Assembly (NCBI GenBank): GCA_964495385.1
Contig: CAZBVO010000014.1
Span: 1 to 38,251 of the forward strand
Length of the DNA stretch: 38,251 nt
DNA from: CAG-1138 sp964495385
GTDB taxonomy: Bacteria > Bacillota > Clostridia > Christensenellales > CAG-917
Direction of reading: 5' to 3'
Shown here piece by piece: positions 23,945-31,973 of the stretch. Each line of letters opens with the position of its first letter. The stretch's first letter is position 1. Under the pieces are notes generated by a model. It searched no databases. It saw only the letters and a list, made by a program, of their open reading frames with translations, and was not told where the DNA came from. Both the position numbers and the translations under genes were made by a program.

Positions 23945-26128
23945 ATGATTGCAGAAGTTATCGTTGACATCTCGTCGTCCGAAATCGACAGAGTGTTCGA
24001 CTATAAAGCACCCGATGACGTTAAGGTCGGTGCAAGAGTTATCGTTCCGTTCGGAGGGAAAACCACCGAGGGGTTTGTCATCGGTTTAAAGGAACATTCC
24101 GAGTGGGACGAGGACAAACTGAAAGAAATTTTGTCGTTCCCCGATCCGTTCGTTGCCATAAGTCCGTCGCGGCTGGAACTTATGCGTTTTATGTGCCGCA
24201 AATATCACCTCAGAAAGATTGATGCTCTGTGGCTTTTTATTCCGTCAAAAATGCGCGGCGGAGCGGTTAAAGACATTATGCTTCCGTTTTGCACGCTTTC
24301 AAAAAACGCCGACGAAGTTGTTTCGTTGTTGCCTTCGAGGGCAAAAAAGCAAATAGAATGCGTCGAATATTTAAGGGAAAAGGGCGAATTTGCCGCCGAA
24401 CTTAATAAACTGTTCGGGCAAGGTGCGGTTTCGGCCTTAAAAGAAAAGGGCTTTTTGAACGTCGAGGAAGTGCATTGCCTAAGAAGGCCGGTTTCCTCCG
24501 AGCAAGGTGCCAAAAAAGTGGTTTTGACGCCTGCACAGCAATCTGCGGCACAACGTATAGTCGCATCGCACGGCGTCGAGGTTTTGCACGGCGTAACCGG
24601 TTCGGGAAAAACCGAGGTTTACATGTCGGTCATCGAACAGGTTTTGGCCGGCGGTAAGACTGCGGTGGTGCTGGTGCCGGAAATAAGTTTGACTCCGCAA
24701 ATTTTCGGGCTGTTTAAGTCGAGATTCAACGACAACGTGGCGATACTGCACAGCGGTTTGTCGGACGGCGAACGCTTTGACGAGTGGAAAAGGATACTTT
24801 CGGGCGAAGCTAAAATCGTGATCGGGGCAAGGTCGGCGATATTTGCACCGGTGGAAAATATCGGCGTTATCATCGTTGACGAAGAACACGACGGCAGTTA
24901 TATTTCCGAATCCAATCCTCGCTACGACGCAAAAGTCATTGCCGAATTTAGGGCAAAACAATGGAATGCGCCGCTGGTTTTGGGCAGCGCAACTCCGTCG
25001 GTCGAAACTTATCACGCCGCAAAAATCGGGCATTACGGCCTCATCGAACTAAAAAACCGCATAAATCAAAAAGCCATGCCCGAAATAGAGATTGTGGACA
25101 TGAGTCGGGAAATCAGGTTGGGCAATCGCGATATATTGTCAAAACCTTTAAAAACCGCCATTGAGCAGGCTCTCGAACGGGGCGAGCAGGCCATACTGTT
25201 TTTGAACAGGCGCGGTTATTTCAGCTATTTTATGTGTCGTGACTGCGGATACGTTGCCAAGTGCGAAAGTTGCGACGTGTCGCTTACCTATCACAAAACG
25301 GAAAATCGCCTAAAATGCCATCTTTGCGGAAAAACCTATCGGATGATGTCCGCCTGTCCGAGCTGCAAAAGCGAGCGCATCAGGCAGGGACATATCGGCA
25401 CCGAGCAGGTTGAGGAAGAGGTAAAAAGGCTGTTTCCGAAAGCAAAAGTGTTGCGCATGGACAACGACACGACACGAAAGAAGGATTCGCACCGAAGCAT
25501 TTTGGATGCGTTTAAATCGGGCGAAGCAAACGTTTTGGTGGGCACTCAGATGATTGCCAAGGGGCATGATTTCGCAAACGTCACCGTCGTGGGCATTTTG
25601 GAAGCCGATTACAGTTTGTATCTTTCCGACTACCGAAGCAACGAACGCACCTTCCAGCTTGTTACGCAGGTTGCGGGCAGAGCGGGCAGAGGCGACAAAT
25701 GCGGCAAGGTTTATTTGCAAACCTACACCCCTCGGCATTACGTTTTCAGGTTTGCGTCGGCATACGACTACGAGGGCTTTTTCGGAAAGGAACTGAACAG
25801 CCGAGAAACGGCAAAGTTTCCGCCGTTTGCGGCAATAGTGCGCGTTTTGGTTGCCGCGGCCGAAGACGTTCAGGCAAAACAGACGGCAAGGGGCATTTAT
25901 GACCGCCTTACCGCACTCAAAAAACAAAATCCGGACGCTTTCATCTATTTTCAGGGGATGAAATCGCCGATCGAAAGGGCGCAGGATTTGTTCAGATATC
26001 AAATTCTCATGCGCATTAAGGCCGACAAATTCGATTCCGTGATCGACGGCATTTACGATGCGGCCGACGAGTTTAAGAACAAAAAGAACACGGTTTTTGT
26101 GGAAATAAATCCGCAAAACCTGAATTAG
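23945..26128 (+). CDS. priA: Primosomal protein N' (replication restart helicase PriA)
   Basis: Rebuilds replication forks by loading DnaB at branched DNA. 727 residues. The N-terminal DNA-binding domain starts MIAEVIVDI; Walker A is GVTGSGKTEVY with K222, the DEEH box is IVDEEHDGSYISE, and the zinc-binding insertion has the paired cysteines CRDCG, CESC, CHLCG and CPSC. Motifs V and VI (LVGTQMIAKGHDF; QVAGRAGRG) follow. ATG 23945 is chosen because the longer frame begins inside coaBC. def starts 7 nt downstream with its own GGAG site. Confidence 0.96.
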   Translation: MIAEVIVDISSSEIDRVFDYKAPDDVKVGARVIVPFGGKTTEGFVIGLKEHSEWDEDKLKEILSFPDPFVAISPSRLELMRFMCRKYHLRKIDALWLFIPSKMRGGAVKDIMLPFCTLSKNADEVVSLLPSRAKKQIECVEYLREKGEFAAELNKLFGQGAVSALKEKGFLNVEEVHCLRRPVSSEQGAKKVVLTPAQQSAAQRIVASHGVEVLHGVTGSGKTEVYMSVIEQVLAGGKTAVVLVPEISLTPQIFGLFKSRFNDNVAILHSGLSDGERFDEWKRILSGEAKIVIGARSAIFAPVENIGVIIVDEEHDGSYISESNPRYDAKVIAEFRAKQWNAPLVLGSATPSVETYHAAKIGHYGLIELKNRINQKAMPEIEIVDMSREIRLGNRDILSKPLKTAIEQALERGEQAILFLNRRGYFSYFMCRDCGYVAKCESCDVSLTYHKTENRLKCHLCGKTYRMMSACPSCKSERIRQGHIGTEQVEEEVKRLFPKAKVLRMDNDTTRKKDSHRSILDAFKSGEANVLVGTQMIAKGHDFANVTVVGILEADYSLYLSDYRSNERTFQLVTQVAGRAGRGDKCGKVYLQTYTPRHYVFRFASAYDYEGFFGKELNSRETAKFPPFAAIVRVLVAAAEDVQAKQTARGIYDRLTALKKQNPDAFIYFQGMKSPIERAQDLFRYQILMRIKADKFDSVIDGIYDAADEFKNKKNTVFVEINPQNLN

Positions 26129-26135
26129 GAGAGTT

Positions 26136-26606
26136 ATGGCAAAAAGATTTATCGTTAAGGAACCCGATCCCGTTTTACATAAAAAATGCAAACTTGTCGA
26201 CAAATTCGACGCTAAACTGGGCGAACTTTTGGACGACATGCGCGAAACCATGCTTGCCGCCGACGGCGTAGGACTTGCCGGGCCGCAGGTGGGACTGTTG
26301 CGCCGAGTTGCCGTTGTGGAAGTGGGGGATTTTTACGTCGAATTGGTCAATCCCGTCATAACCAAAACAAAAGGCGAACAAATAGGCGTGGAAGGATGTC
26401 TGTCCATTGAGAATTACAATTGTCGAGTAAGTCGTCCGTATCAGGTTACGGTGGAATATCAGGACCGCTTCGGCAAGCATCAAAAGCTGAAAACGGAGGG
26501 CTTCATCGCGCGCGCTTGCTGCCACGAAATAGATCACTTGGACGGCGTGCTTTTTGTTGACCGCTATTACGACGACAACGTTGACGAAGAAGAGGAAATA
26601 AGATGA
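26136..26606 (+). CDS. def: Peptide deformylase
   Basis: Removes the formyl group from nascent proteins. The three family motifs are present: GVGLAGPQ (usual form GxGLAAPQ, an A-to-G change), EGCLS with metal ligand C88, and HEIDH with H130, E131 and H134. 156 residues. The gene overlaps fmt by 4 nt (ATGA), so formylation and deformylation enzymes are coupled as in most bacteria. Confidence 0.96.
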   Translation: MAKRFIVKEPDPVLHKKCKLVDKFDAKLGELLDDMRETMLAADGVGLAGPQVGLLRRVAVVEVGDFYVELVNPVITKTKGEQIGVEGCLSIENYNCRVSRPYQVTVEYQDRFGKHQKLKTEGFIARACCHEIDHLDGVLFVDRYYDDNVDEEEEIR

Positions 26607-27529
26607 AAATCGTGTTTATGGGGACACCTGATTTTTCGGCGGTGTGCCTTGAAAAACTGGTTAGCGAAGGATTTGACGTCAGGGCAGTGGTTACTCAGCC
26701 GGACAAAGTCAGGGGCAGACGCGAAGGCGTCAGCTTTTCGCCTGCAAAAACCGTCGCCGTAAAGCACGGCATACCCGTTTTGCAATACGAAAAAGTGAGC
26801 AGAGAGGGCATGGAAGACCTTCAAAAAATTGCCCCGGACGTCATCGTTACCGCCGCATTCGGACAAATTTTGTCGCAAAAACTTTTGGACCTTGCTCCGC
26901 ACGGCGTGCTTAACGTTCATGCGTCGATTTTGCCTAAATACAGAGGGAGCGCACCTATTCAGTGGGCAGTCATCAACGGCGAAAAGCAAACGGGCATAAC
27001 CATAATGCGAACCGCTTACAAGGTCGACAGCGGAGACATATTGTTGCAACGCTTTGTCGATATCGAAAAAACGGACACCGCAGGCACCATGTTCGACAAA
27101 CTCGCATCGCTCGGCGCCGAGGCTCTTGTGGATGCGCTGAGGCTGCTTGAGGGCGGAAAAGCCGTTTTTACGCCGCAAAACGAGGAGGAGGCCACTCATT
27201 ATCCGCAGTTTAAGAAAGAGGACGGCGAGATTAAATTTGACGGCGATTTCGACAAATTGGATTGCTTTGTCAGAGGCGTAACTCCTTGGCCGGGTGCATT
27301 TTGCCGATTGAACGGAAAAACCTTTAAGGTGTTTGCCGTCGAAAAGGCTGAAGGCAGGGGCGAACAGGGCGAAATTTTGTTTGCCGACGCCAAAAACGGA
27401 CTTGTCGTGGCAACGGCGGACGGAGCGGTAAGACTGTCGGAAATTCAGCCCGAAAACGGCAAAAGGATGTCGGACAAAAGCTATCTTTTGGGACACTCGC
27501 TTAACGTAGGCGACAAATTCGGGGGCTGA
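26603..27529 (+). CDS. fmt: Methionyl-tRNA formyltransferase
   Basis: Transfers a formyl group from 10-formyl-THF to Met-tRNA-fMet. N-terminal MKIVFMGTPDFSA, the catalytic N104-x-H106 in LNVHASILPKYRGSAP, and DSGDI further on are all present; the C-terminal OB domain starts after about residue 205. 308 residues is normal. The start overlaps def by 4 nt and the stop lies one base before rsmB. Confidence 0.97.
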   Translation: MKIVFMGTPDFSAVCLEKLVSEGFDVRAVVTQPDKVRGRREGVSFSPAKTVAVKHGIPVLQYEKVSREGMEDLQKIAPDVIVTAAFGQILSQKLLDLAPHGVLNVHASILPKYRGSAPIQWAVINGEKQTGITIMRTAYKVDSGDILLQRFVDIEKTDTAGTMFDKLASLGAEALVDALRLLEGGKAVFTPQNEEEATHYPQFKKEDGEIKFDGDFDKLDCFVRGVTPWPGAFCRLNGKTFKVFAVEKAEGRGEQGEILFADAKNGLVVATADGAVRLSEIQPENGKRMSDKSYLLGHSLNVGDKFGG

Positions 27530-27530
27530 A

Positions 27531-28802
27531 ATGGGATACACCGAAACCGCATACAAAATTTTGAACCGCATTTATTCCGAGGGTGCATACAGCACTTTGG
27601 AACTTCATAAAGAATTGGAAAATTCCGAAGAGGCGGCAATTGTCACCAGAATTGTTTTGGGCGTTTTGGACAAGGATACCGAGCTTGAATATATCGTTCG
27701 TTCCGTGTGCAAAAAACCTCCGAAACAGCAGGTGAAAACCATATTGAAACAGGGGATATATTGCCTGAAATATATGGACAGTTTGCCCGATTATGCCGTT
27801 GTGAACAATCACGTCGAACTTGCAAAAAAGTGTGGTTTGTCGGCATACGGCGGCTTTTTGAACGCAACTTTGAAAAACGTGGGGCGAGGGGAGTTTTCGC
27901 TTCCGGACAAAAAAGACAAAAGCCTTTATCTGAGCGTAAAATACTCAAAACCCGTGTGGCTTGTCGAAAAACTTTTTGCCGATTATGGCGAAAAAGATGC
28001 CATGAAAGTTGTTGCGGCAAAACCGCACAAATACACTCACGTTAGGCTCAACGGGCGAAAAACCGACAAAAATGCCTTTGATTGCTATGCAAAAAAGCAT
28101 AATTTAGAATACACCGAAAGCCCTGCCGGCGGTTTTTACGTCAAAGATTGCAGGGAGATAAAAAGGCTTTTTTCCGACGGACGGCTGACGTACCAGTCGG
28201 AAACCAGCATGCTTGCCGCACTTGCGCTTGCGCCCGAAAACGATTCGATGATTTTGGACCTTTGCAGCGCACCGGGCGGAAAATCGGTGTTTTTGTCCGA
28301 GCTTGCGCCTAAGGGTGCCGTGCTTGCTTGCGACTTGCACGCACACCGTGTGGAGCTTGTTAAAGCTTACGCTTCGAGGATGGGTGCAGGCAACGTTCAG
28401 ACGGTAAAGTTGGATGCCGAACGTTTTCACAAAAATTTCGAGGCACGCTTTGACAGGGTGCTTTGCGACGTTCCGTGCAGCGGTCTGGGCGTGGTTGCAA
28501 AACAGCCCGACATTTTGTTGAACAAAAAACCCGAAGATATTGCCGCATTGGCCCAAATTCAAAAACGCATTTTGGACAACGCCGCAAAATATTTGAAAAA
28601 GGGCGGCGTGCTTGTTTACAGCACTTGCACCGTCACCAAAGAGGAAAACGACGACGTGGTTTGCGAATTCCTTTCAAATCACAAAAATTTCCGCTTAGAC
28701 AAGATGCCTCTGCCGTACGAAAATGACGGGATGCTTCAGTTTTTCCCGACGGACAGGGCTGACGGATTTTTCATAGCGAGAATGGTTAAGGAAAATGATT
28801 AG
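27531..28802 (+). CDS. rsmB: 16S rRNA (cytosine-967-C5)-methyltransferase RsmB
   Basis: Methylates C967 of 16S rRNA. The first 130 residues form a NusB-like RNA-binding domain. The SAM-binding motif DLCSAPGGK lies at 243-251, and the two catalytic cysteines are C316 in CDVPCSGLG and C366 in YSTCTVTKEEN. 423 residues is typical. The gene overlaps rlmN by 8 nt. Confidence 0.95.
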   Translation: MGYTETAYKILNRIYSEGAYSTLELHKELENSEEAAIVTRIVLGVLDKDTELEYIVRSVCKKPPKQQVKTILKQGIYCLKYMDSLPDYAVVNNHVELAKKCGLSAYGGFLNATLKNVGRGEFSLPDKKDKSLYLSVKYSKPVWLVEKLFADYGEKDAMKVVAAKPHKYTHVRLNGRKTDKNAFDCYAKKHNLEYTESPAGGFYVKDCREIKRLFSDGRLTYQSETSMLAALALAPENDSMILDLCSAPGGKSVFLSELAPKGAVLACDLHAHRVELVKAYASRMGAGNVQTVKLDAERFHKNFEARFDRVLCDVPCSGLGVVAKQPDILLNKKPEDIAALAQIQKRILDNAAKYLKKGGVLVYSTCTVTKEENDDVVCEFLSNHKNFRLDKMPLPYENDGMLQFFPTDRADGFFIARMVKEND

Positions 28803-29838
28803 CCTTTTGGATTACAACCAAACCGAGCTGGCCGAAATTTTGGCAAAATACAATCAGCCGAAATTCCGTGCAAAGCAGCTTTTTACCTGGCTTCACCGAG
28901 GAGTCGGGTTTTCGGGTATGACAAACATGCCGAAAAGCCTTATTCAAGCTTTGCAGGCCGACGGGTTTAAAGCAGAAGGCGTAAAAATCCTTGAAAAAAT
29001 CGTCGCAAAAGACAAAACCGCCAAGTACCTTTATCTTTTGGAGGACGGCAACATAATCGAGGGCGTTTTGATGCGCTATAAGTACGGGAACACCCTGTGC
29101 GTGTCCACTCAAGTCGGTTGCAGAATGAATTGCGCTTTTTGCGCAAGCGGCCTTGACGGGCTGGTCAGGAACCTTACCCCCGGCGAAATACTGGGGCAGA
29201 TTATTGCCGTAAACCGCGACGAAGGCGGAACGGAAAAGGACAGAGCCGTTACAAACGTGGTTTTGATGGGAAGCGGCGAGCCTTTGGACAATTATGACAA
29301 CGTTACCAAGTTTTTGCGCCTTGTGAACGACTCGGACGGTATAGGAATAAGCGAACGCAACATAAGCTTGTCTTCATCGGGGCTGGCGCCTAAAATCCGA
29401 CAGCTTGCCGACGACGGTTTCAGCGTTACGATGACCTTGAGTTTGCATGCTCCTACGGACGAAATTCGCCTCAAAATGATGCCCGTTACCAAAGCTTACG
29501 GGATAAAAGAAGATATGGCGGCCTTGCACTATTATTTCGAAAAGACGGGCAGGCGCGTTATTTTGGAATACGCTATGGTCAGAGGCGTCAACGACACCGA
29601 CGAATGTGCGGTTAAGTTGGCCTCGCTGGTCAGGGGTTTTCCGTGCCACGTCAACCTTATAAGGTTGAACAAAGTTAAGGAAAAAAATCTGTCGTGCAGC
29701 GACAATTGCGACCGCTTTTTGAAGAAGCTTACCGAACTTGGCGTCTCTGCGACGCTCAGACGCAGTATGGGGAGCGATATCGACGGCGCATGCGGTCAGC
29801 TCAGACGAAGGTATTTGGATGAAAGGAAGGGTAATTAA
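28795..29838 (+). CDS. rlmN: 23S rRNA/tRNA adenine-C2 methyltransferase RlmN
   Basis: Radical SAM enzyme that makes m2A2503 in 23S rRNA and m2A37 in some tRNAs. The cluster motif CRMNCAFC places the Fe-S ligands at C109, C113 and C116. GSGEPLDNYDN and SLHAPTDEIR are family signatures, and the C-terminal methyl-carrying cysteine region reads GSDIDGACGQLR. 347 residues is normal. It overlaps rsmB by 8 nt and rsgA by 20 nt. In Bacillus the phosphatase-kinase pair prpC-prkC follows; here rsgA does. Confidence 0.96.
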   Translation: MISLLDYNQTELAEILAKYNQPKFRAKQLFTWLHRGVGFSGMTNMPKSLIQALQADGFKAEGVKILEKIVAKDKTAKYLYLLEDGNIIEGVLMRYKYGNTLCVSTQVGCRMNCAFCASGLDGLVRNLTPGEILGQIIAVNRDEGGTEKDRAVTNVVLMGSGEPLDNYDNVTKFLRLVNDSDGIGISERNISLSSSGLAPKIRQLADDGFSVTMTLSLHAPTDEIRLKMMPVTKAYGIKEDMAALHYYFEKTGRRVILEYAMVRGVNDTDECAVKLASLVRGFPCHVNLIRLNKVKEKNLSCSDNCDRFLKKLTELGVSATLRRSMGSDIDGACGQLRRRYLDERKGN

Positions 29839-30679
29839 GGGCGTAGCTTCCGTGTTCGACGTTGAAACGGCGGACGGCACGGTTTCGGCTTTTGCCAGAG
29901 GAAAACTGAAAAGGGGCGGCGAAATTTACGTCGGCGACTTGGTTGAACTTGAAAAATCGGGTTCGAGGTTTGTCATATCCGAAGTTTTGCCTCGAAAAAA
30001 TTGTTTGGTCCGTCCTTACGTTGCCAACGTCGACGTGGTGTTTATCGTCATAGCGCCGCTTCCTAAGCCCGATTTGCAACTTGTCGACAAACTTATCGTG
30101 GATGCCTTTTCGTCGGGCATCGAGCCGGTGGTGGTGGTAAACAAGTTCGATTTGGACGAAACGCAGGTCGCTTCCGCTTCCGCCGATTATCGCAACGTGG
30201 CCGAGGTTGTTGCCGCAAGTGCGAAAACAGGCTACGGCATTGACAAAATAATCGAAATCGCAAAGGGCAAAACCGCTTGCTTTGCCGGCCAGTCGGCAGT
30301 AGGAAAAAGCAGTTTGCTCAACGCCGTTTTGAAAACCGATTTGTTCGAAACGGGCGGTCTGTCGAAAATTTCGAGGGGCCGACACACCACGAGGGTGTCC
30401 GAAATAGTCAAAATAGGGGACAGCAGATTTGTGGACACCTGCGGATTCAGTATGTTGGACTTACCGGACGGTTTCGATCCCGCGCGGCTGAGCTTTTTCT
30501 ACGACGACTTTGCCGACTTTGCCACAGGATGCCGATTCAGAGGGTGTTCGCACACCGAGGAGCCCGACTGTATGGTGAAACAGGCGGTTTCGGAAGGCAA
30601 AATTTCAAAGGCGAGATACGACCGCTACGTCGGTTTGTATAAAGAACTAAACGAAAAATGGAGGAAACGTTATGACTGA
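29819..30679 (+). CDS. rsgA: Ribosome small subunit-dependent GTPase RsgA
   Basis: Late 30S maturation GTPase with circularly permuted G motifs: N-terminal OB fold, then G4 NKFD at 108-111, G1 GQSAVGKSS at 157-165, and G3 DTCGF. The C-terminal zinc knuckle has CRFRGCSHTEEPDC. 286 residues is normal. ATG 29819 gives MKGRVIKGVAS, the expected OB-fold start, with GAAGG about 7 nt upstream; it lies inside the last codons of rlmN. Overlaps rpe by 8 nt. Confidence 0.95.
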   Translation: MKGRVIKGVASVFDVETADGTVSAFARGKLKRGGEIYVGDLVELEKSGSRFVISEVLPRKNCLVRPYVANVDVVFIVIAPLPKPDLQLVDKLIVDAFSSGIEPVVVVNKFDLDETQVASASADYRNVAEVVAASAKTGYGIDKIIEIAKGKTACFAGQSAVGKSSLLNAVLKTDLFETGGLSKISRGRHTTRVSEIVKIGDSRFVDTCGFSMLDLPDGFDPARLSFFYDDFADFATGCRFRGCSHTEEPDCMVKQAVSEGKISKARYDRYVGLYKELNEKWRKRYD

Positions 30680-31328
30680 GGTAAAAATCGCTCCGTCGAT
30701 TTTGAGCGCTGATTTCGCTAAAATGGCCGAGGCTGTCGAAAATTTGAAAAAATGGCAGGCCGATTATGTTCACGTTGACGTGATGGACGGTATTTTCGTG
30801 CCGAACATAACCTTCGGAATGCCGATGGTTGCCGCACTCAGAAAGTACACAGATATGGTGCTTGACGTGCATCTTATGATTACAAAACCGGAAAGATACG
30901 TTCCGGAATTTATCAAGGCGGGCAGCGACGTCATAAGTTTTCACCCCGACGCGTCCGACGATCCGGGCGCAACGCTTGACGTTATTAAGGCCGCCGGTTT
31001 GAAATGCGGTCTCGTTTTGAATCCCGACAAAGGCCTCGAGCTTGTCGAACCGTATCTCGACAAAGTGGACGTGATAACCCTTATGGGCGTGTATGCCGGC
31101 TTCGGCGGTCAAAAATACATCCCCGAAACAACCGACAAAATTCGCGCGCTGAAAAAGCTTATAGGCACAAGGCCCGTTCAAATTGAAATGGACGGGGGAG
31201 CAACTCTGTCCAACGCTTCCGAAATTTTGAATGCCGGTACGGACATTCTGGTTGCAGGCAGTGCAGTGTTTAAAGCGGAGAATCCTAAGGATGCCATATT
31301 GGCGCTCAAAAGTGCAAAAAACGCTTAA
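30672..31328 (+). CDS. rpe: Ribulose-phosphate 3-epimerase family protein
   Basis: TIM-barrel epimerase of the pentose phosphate pathway, 218 residues. The metal and catalytic residues are kept: H34 and D36 in HVDVMDG, H67 in DVHLMI and D174 in EMDGGA, and FVPNITFG is typical. The phosphate loop is unusual: the family motif SVNPGFGGQ is GVYAGFGGQ here (139-147), and SFHPDAS has D where E is common. Gene order (rsgA-rpe-spoVM) supports Rpe; a related sugar-phosphate epimerase such as the allulose-6-phosphate type is a minor alternative. thiN, which follows rpe in Bacillus, is missing. Confidence 0.9.
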   Translation: MTEVKIAPSILSADFAKMAEAVENLKKWQADYVHVDVMDGIFVPNITFGMPMVAALRKYTDMVLDVHLMITKPERYVPEFIKAGSDVISFHPDASDDPGATLDVIKAAGLKCGLVLNPDKGLELVEPYLDKVDVITLMGVYAGFGGQKYIPETTDKIRALKKLIGTRPVQIEMDGGATLSNASEILNAGTDILVAGSAVFKAENPKDAILALKSAKNA

Positions 31329-31345
31329 AATGTAACACAAAACAA

Positions 31346-31376
31346 GGCCTCGTGCATATTATGCCGCAAGGAGGCC
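31346..31376 (+). promoter_or_regulatory. Hairpin masking the spoVM ribosome site
   Basis: GGCCTC (31346-31351) pairs perfectly with GAGGCC (31371-31376). The 3' arm includes most of the spoVM Shine-Dalgarno AAGGAGG (31368-31374). A smaller GCAT/ATGC hairpin fits in the loop. The fold could hold back spoVM translation. Seen in sequence only; the effect is inferred. Confidence 0.4.
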
Positions 31377-31379
31377 GCT

Positions 31380-31463
31380 ATGAAAATCGTTTGTATCAAT
31401 CCGCCCAAATTTTTGAAACGGATTTTAAAACTGTTTGTCAAAAGAAAAACCGCAGAGAACTGA
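31380..31463 (+). CDS. spoVM: Stage V sporulation protein M
   Basis: A 27-codon gene, easily missed because of its size. The product starts MKIVCINPPKFLKRILKL and continues FVKRKTAEN. It matches B. subtilis SpoVM, which is 26 residues, in M1, K2, I6, the block PKFL (P9-L12) and I15. P9 is the helix-breaking residue needed for recognising the convex forespore membrane. SpoVM is an amphipathic peptide that anchors the SpoIVA coat base layer. AAGGAGG lies 5 nt before the ATG. The locus, between rpe and rpmB, is the standard one for spoVM. The basic residues on one face of the helix fit membrane binding. This is the best evidence in the window that the organism, or its recent ancestor, forms spores. 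Confidence 0.88.
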   Translation: MKIVCINPPKFLKRILKLFVKRKTAEN

Positions 31464-31477
31464 CTCTGCGGTTTTTG
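31445..31477 (+). terminator. Terminator whose loop contains the spoVM stop codon
   Basis: AAAAACCGCAGAG (31445-31457) pairs with CTCTGCGGTTTTT (31464-31476), 13 bp. The six-base loop AACTGA holds the last sense codon and the TGA stop of spoVM, so the gene and terminator overlap. Confidence 0.9.
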
Positions 31478-31530
31478 ATTTTAAAGTTTTGACATAAAAC
31501 AAAAATGCCTTTTGCAAAGCAAAAAGCATA

Positions 31531-31560
31531 CAAAAAAGCGAGCAACCGAAAGTTGCTCTC
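31531..31560 (-). terminator. Terminator of rpmB
   Basis: Read on the minus strand, GAGCAAC - TTTCG - GTTGCTC is followed by GC and six T. It ends the rpmB transcript and faces the spoVM terminator. The sequence between the two (31478-31530) holds nothing else I can identify. Confidence 0.85.
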
Positions 31561-31604
31561 TTTAAGCGCCGCTTTGTGCGGCAACATAATTTTGCGCAAT
31601 ATAA

Positions 31605-31796
31605 TTAGGCGCGGTTAACTTTGCCGCTGCGCAGGCATCTGGTGCAAACGTATTCGCTGGAAATTTTGCCGTCGGCTTTAACGACGCTGACCTTTTGAAC
31701 GTTTACGCCCCAACTGCGACGCGTTTTGCGATGGCTGTGGCTGATTTGGTTACCGCTGATTTGGCCTCTTTGGCAAACGCTGCATACTCTGGACAT
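31605..31796 (-). CDS. rpmB: 50S ribosomal protein L28, zinc-ribbon form
   Basis: A 63-residue L28 with the family core SHRKTRRSWGVNVQKV and the C-terminal LRSGKV. It carries both cysteine pairs CSVC (C5, C8) and CTRC (C51, C54), the zinc-binding C+ type; many Firmicutes also have or use a C- paralogue under zinc limitation. The ATG at 31796-31794 has AAAGGAGG upstream on the minus strand. An upstream in-frame ATG would extend the frame by 15 residues but lacks homology and lies next to the promoter, so I rejected it. Confidence 0.96.
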   Translation of the reverse strand: MSRVCSVCQRGQISGNQISHSHRKTRRSWGVNVQKVSVVKADGKISSEYVCTRCLRSGKVNRA

Positions 31797-31831
31797 AATA
31801 TAAAATCCTCCTTTTTGGTTACAACGCTGAT

Positions 31832-31860
31832 ATTTTACCATTATATTTCAAAAATTGCAA
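31832..31860 (-). promoter_or_regulatory. Promoter of rpmB
   Basis: On the minus strand TTGCAA (31860-31855), 17 bp, TAAAAT (31837-31832). The transcript start is about 10 nt inside 31832, giving a short leader before the ribosome site. Confidence 0.6.
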
Positions 31861-31901
31861 GCAAAATGACGTACATTTTTAAGATATTTGACTGTTATCG
31901 G

Positions 31902-31930
31902 TTGCAAAAATTTACGTTTTATTGTAAAAT
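31902..31930 (+). promoter_or_regulatory. Promoter of asp23-fakA-recG
   Basis: TTGCAA (31902-31907), 17 bp, TAAAAT (31925-31930): the same boxes and spacing as the divergent rpmB promoter. Confidence 0.62.
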
Positions 31931-31973
31931 GACAACGTACTGAAAAGTATTTGGTTAAATAAAGGAAAATAAA

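Noticed and set aside
31605..31796. rpmB on the opposite strand as evidence of a local inversion
   Set aside because: As far as I recall rpmB is also convergent to spoVM in Bacillus, so the arrangement is probably ancestral rather than a rearrangement.
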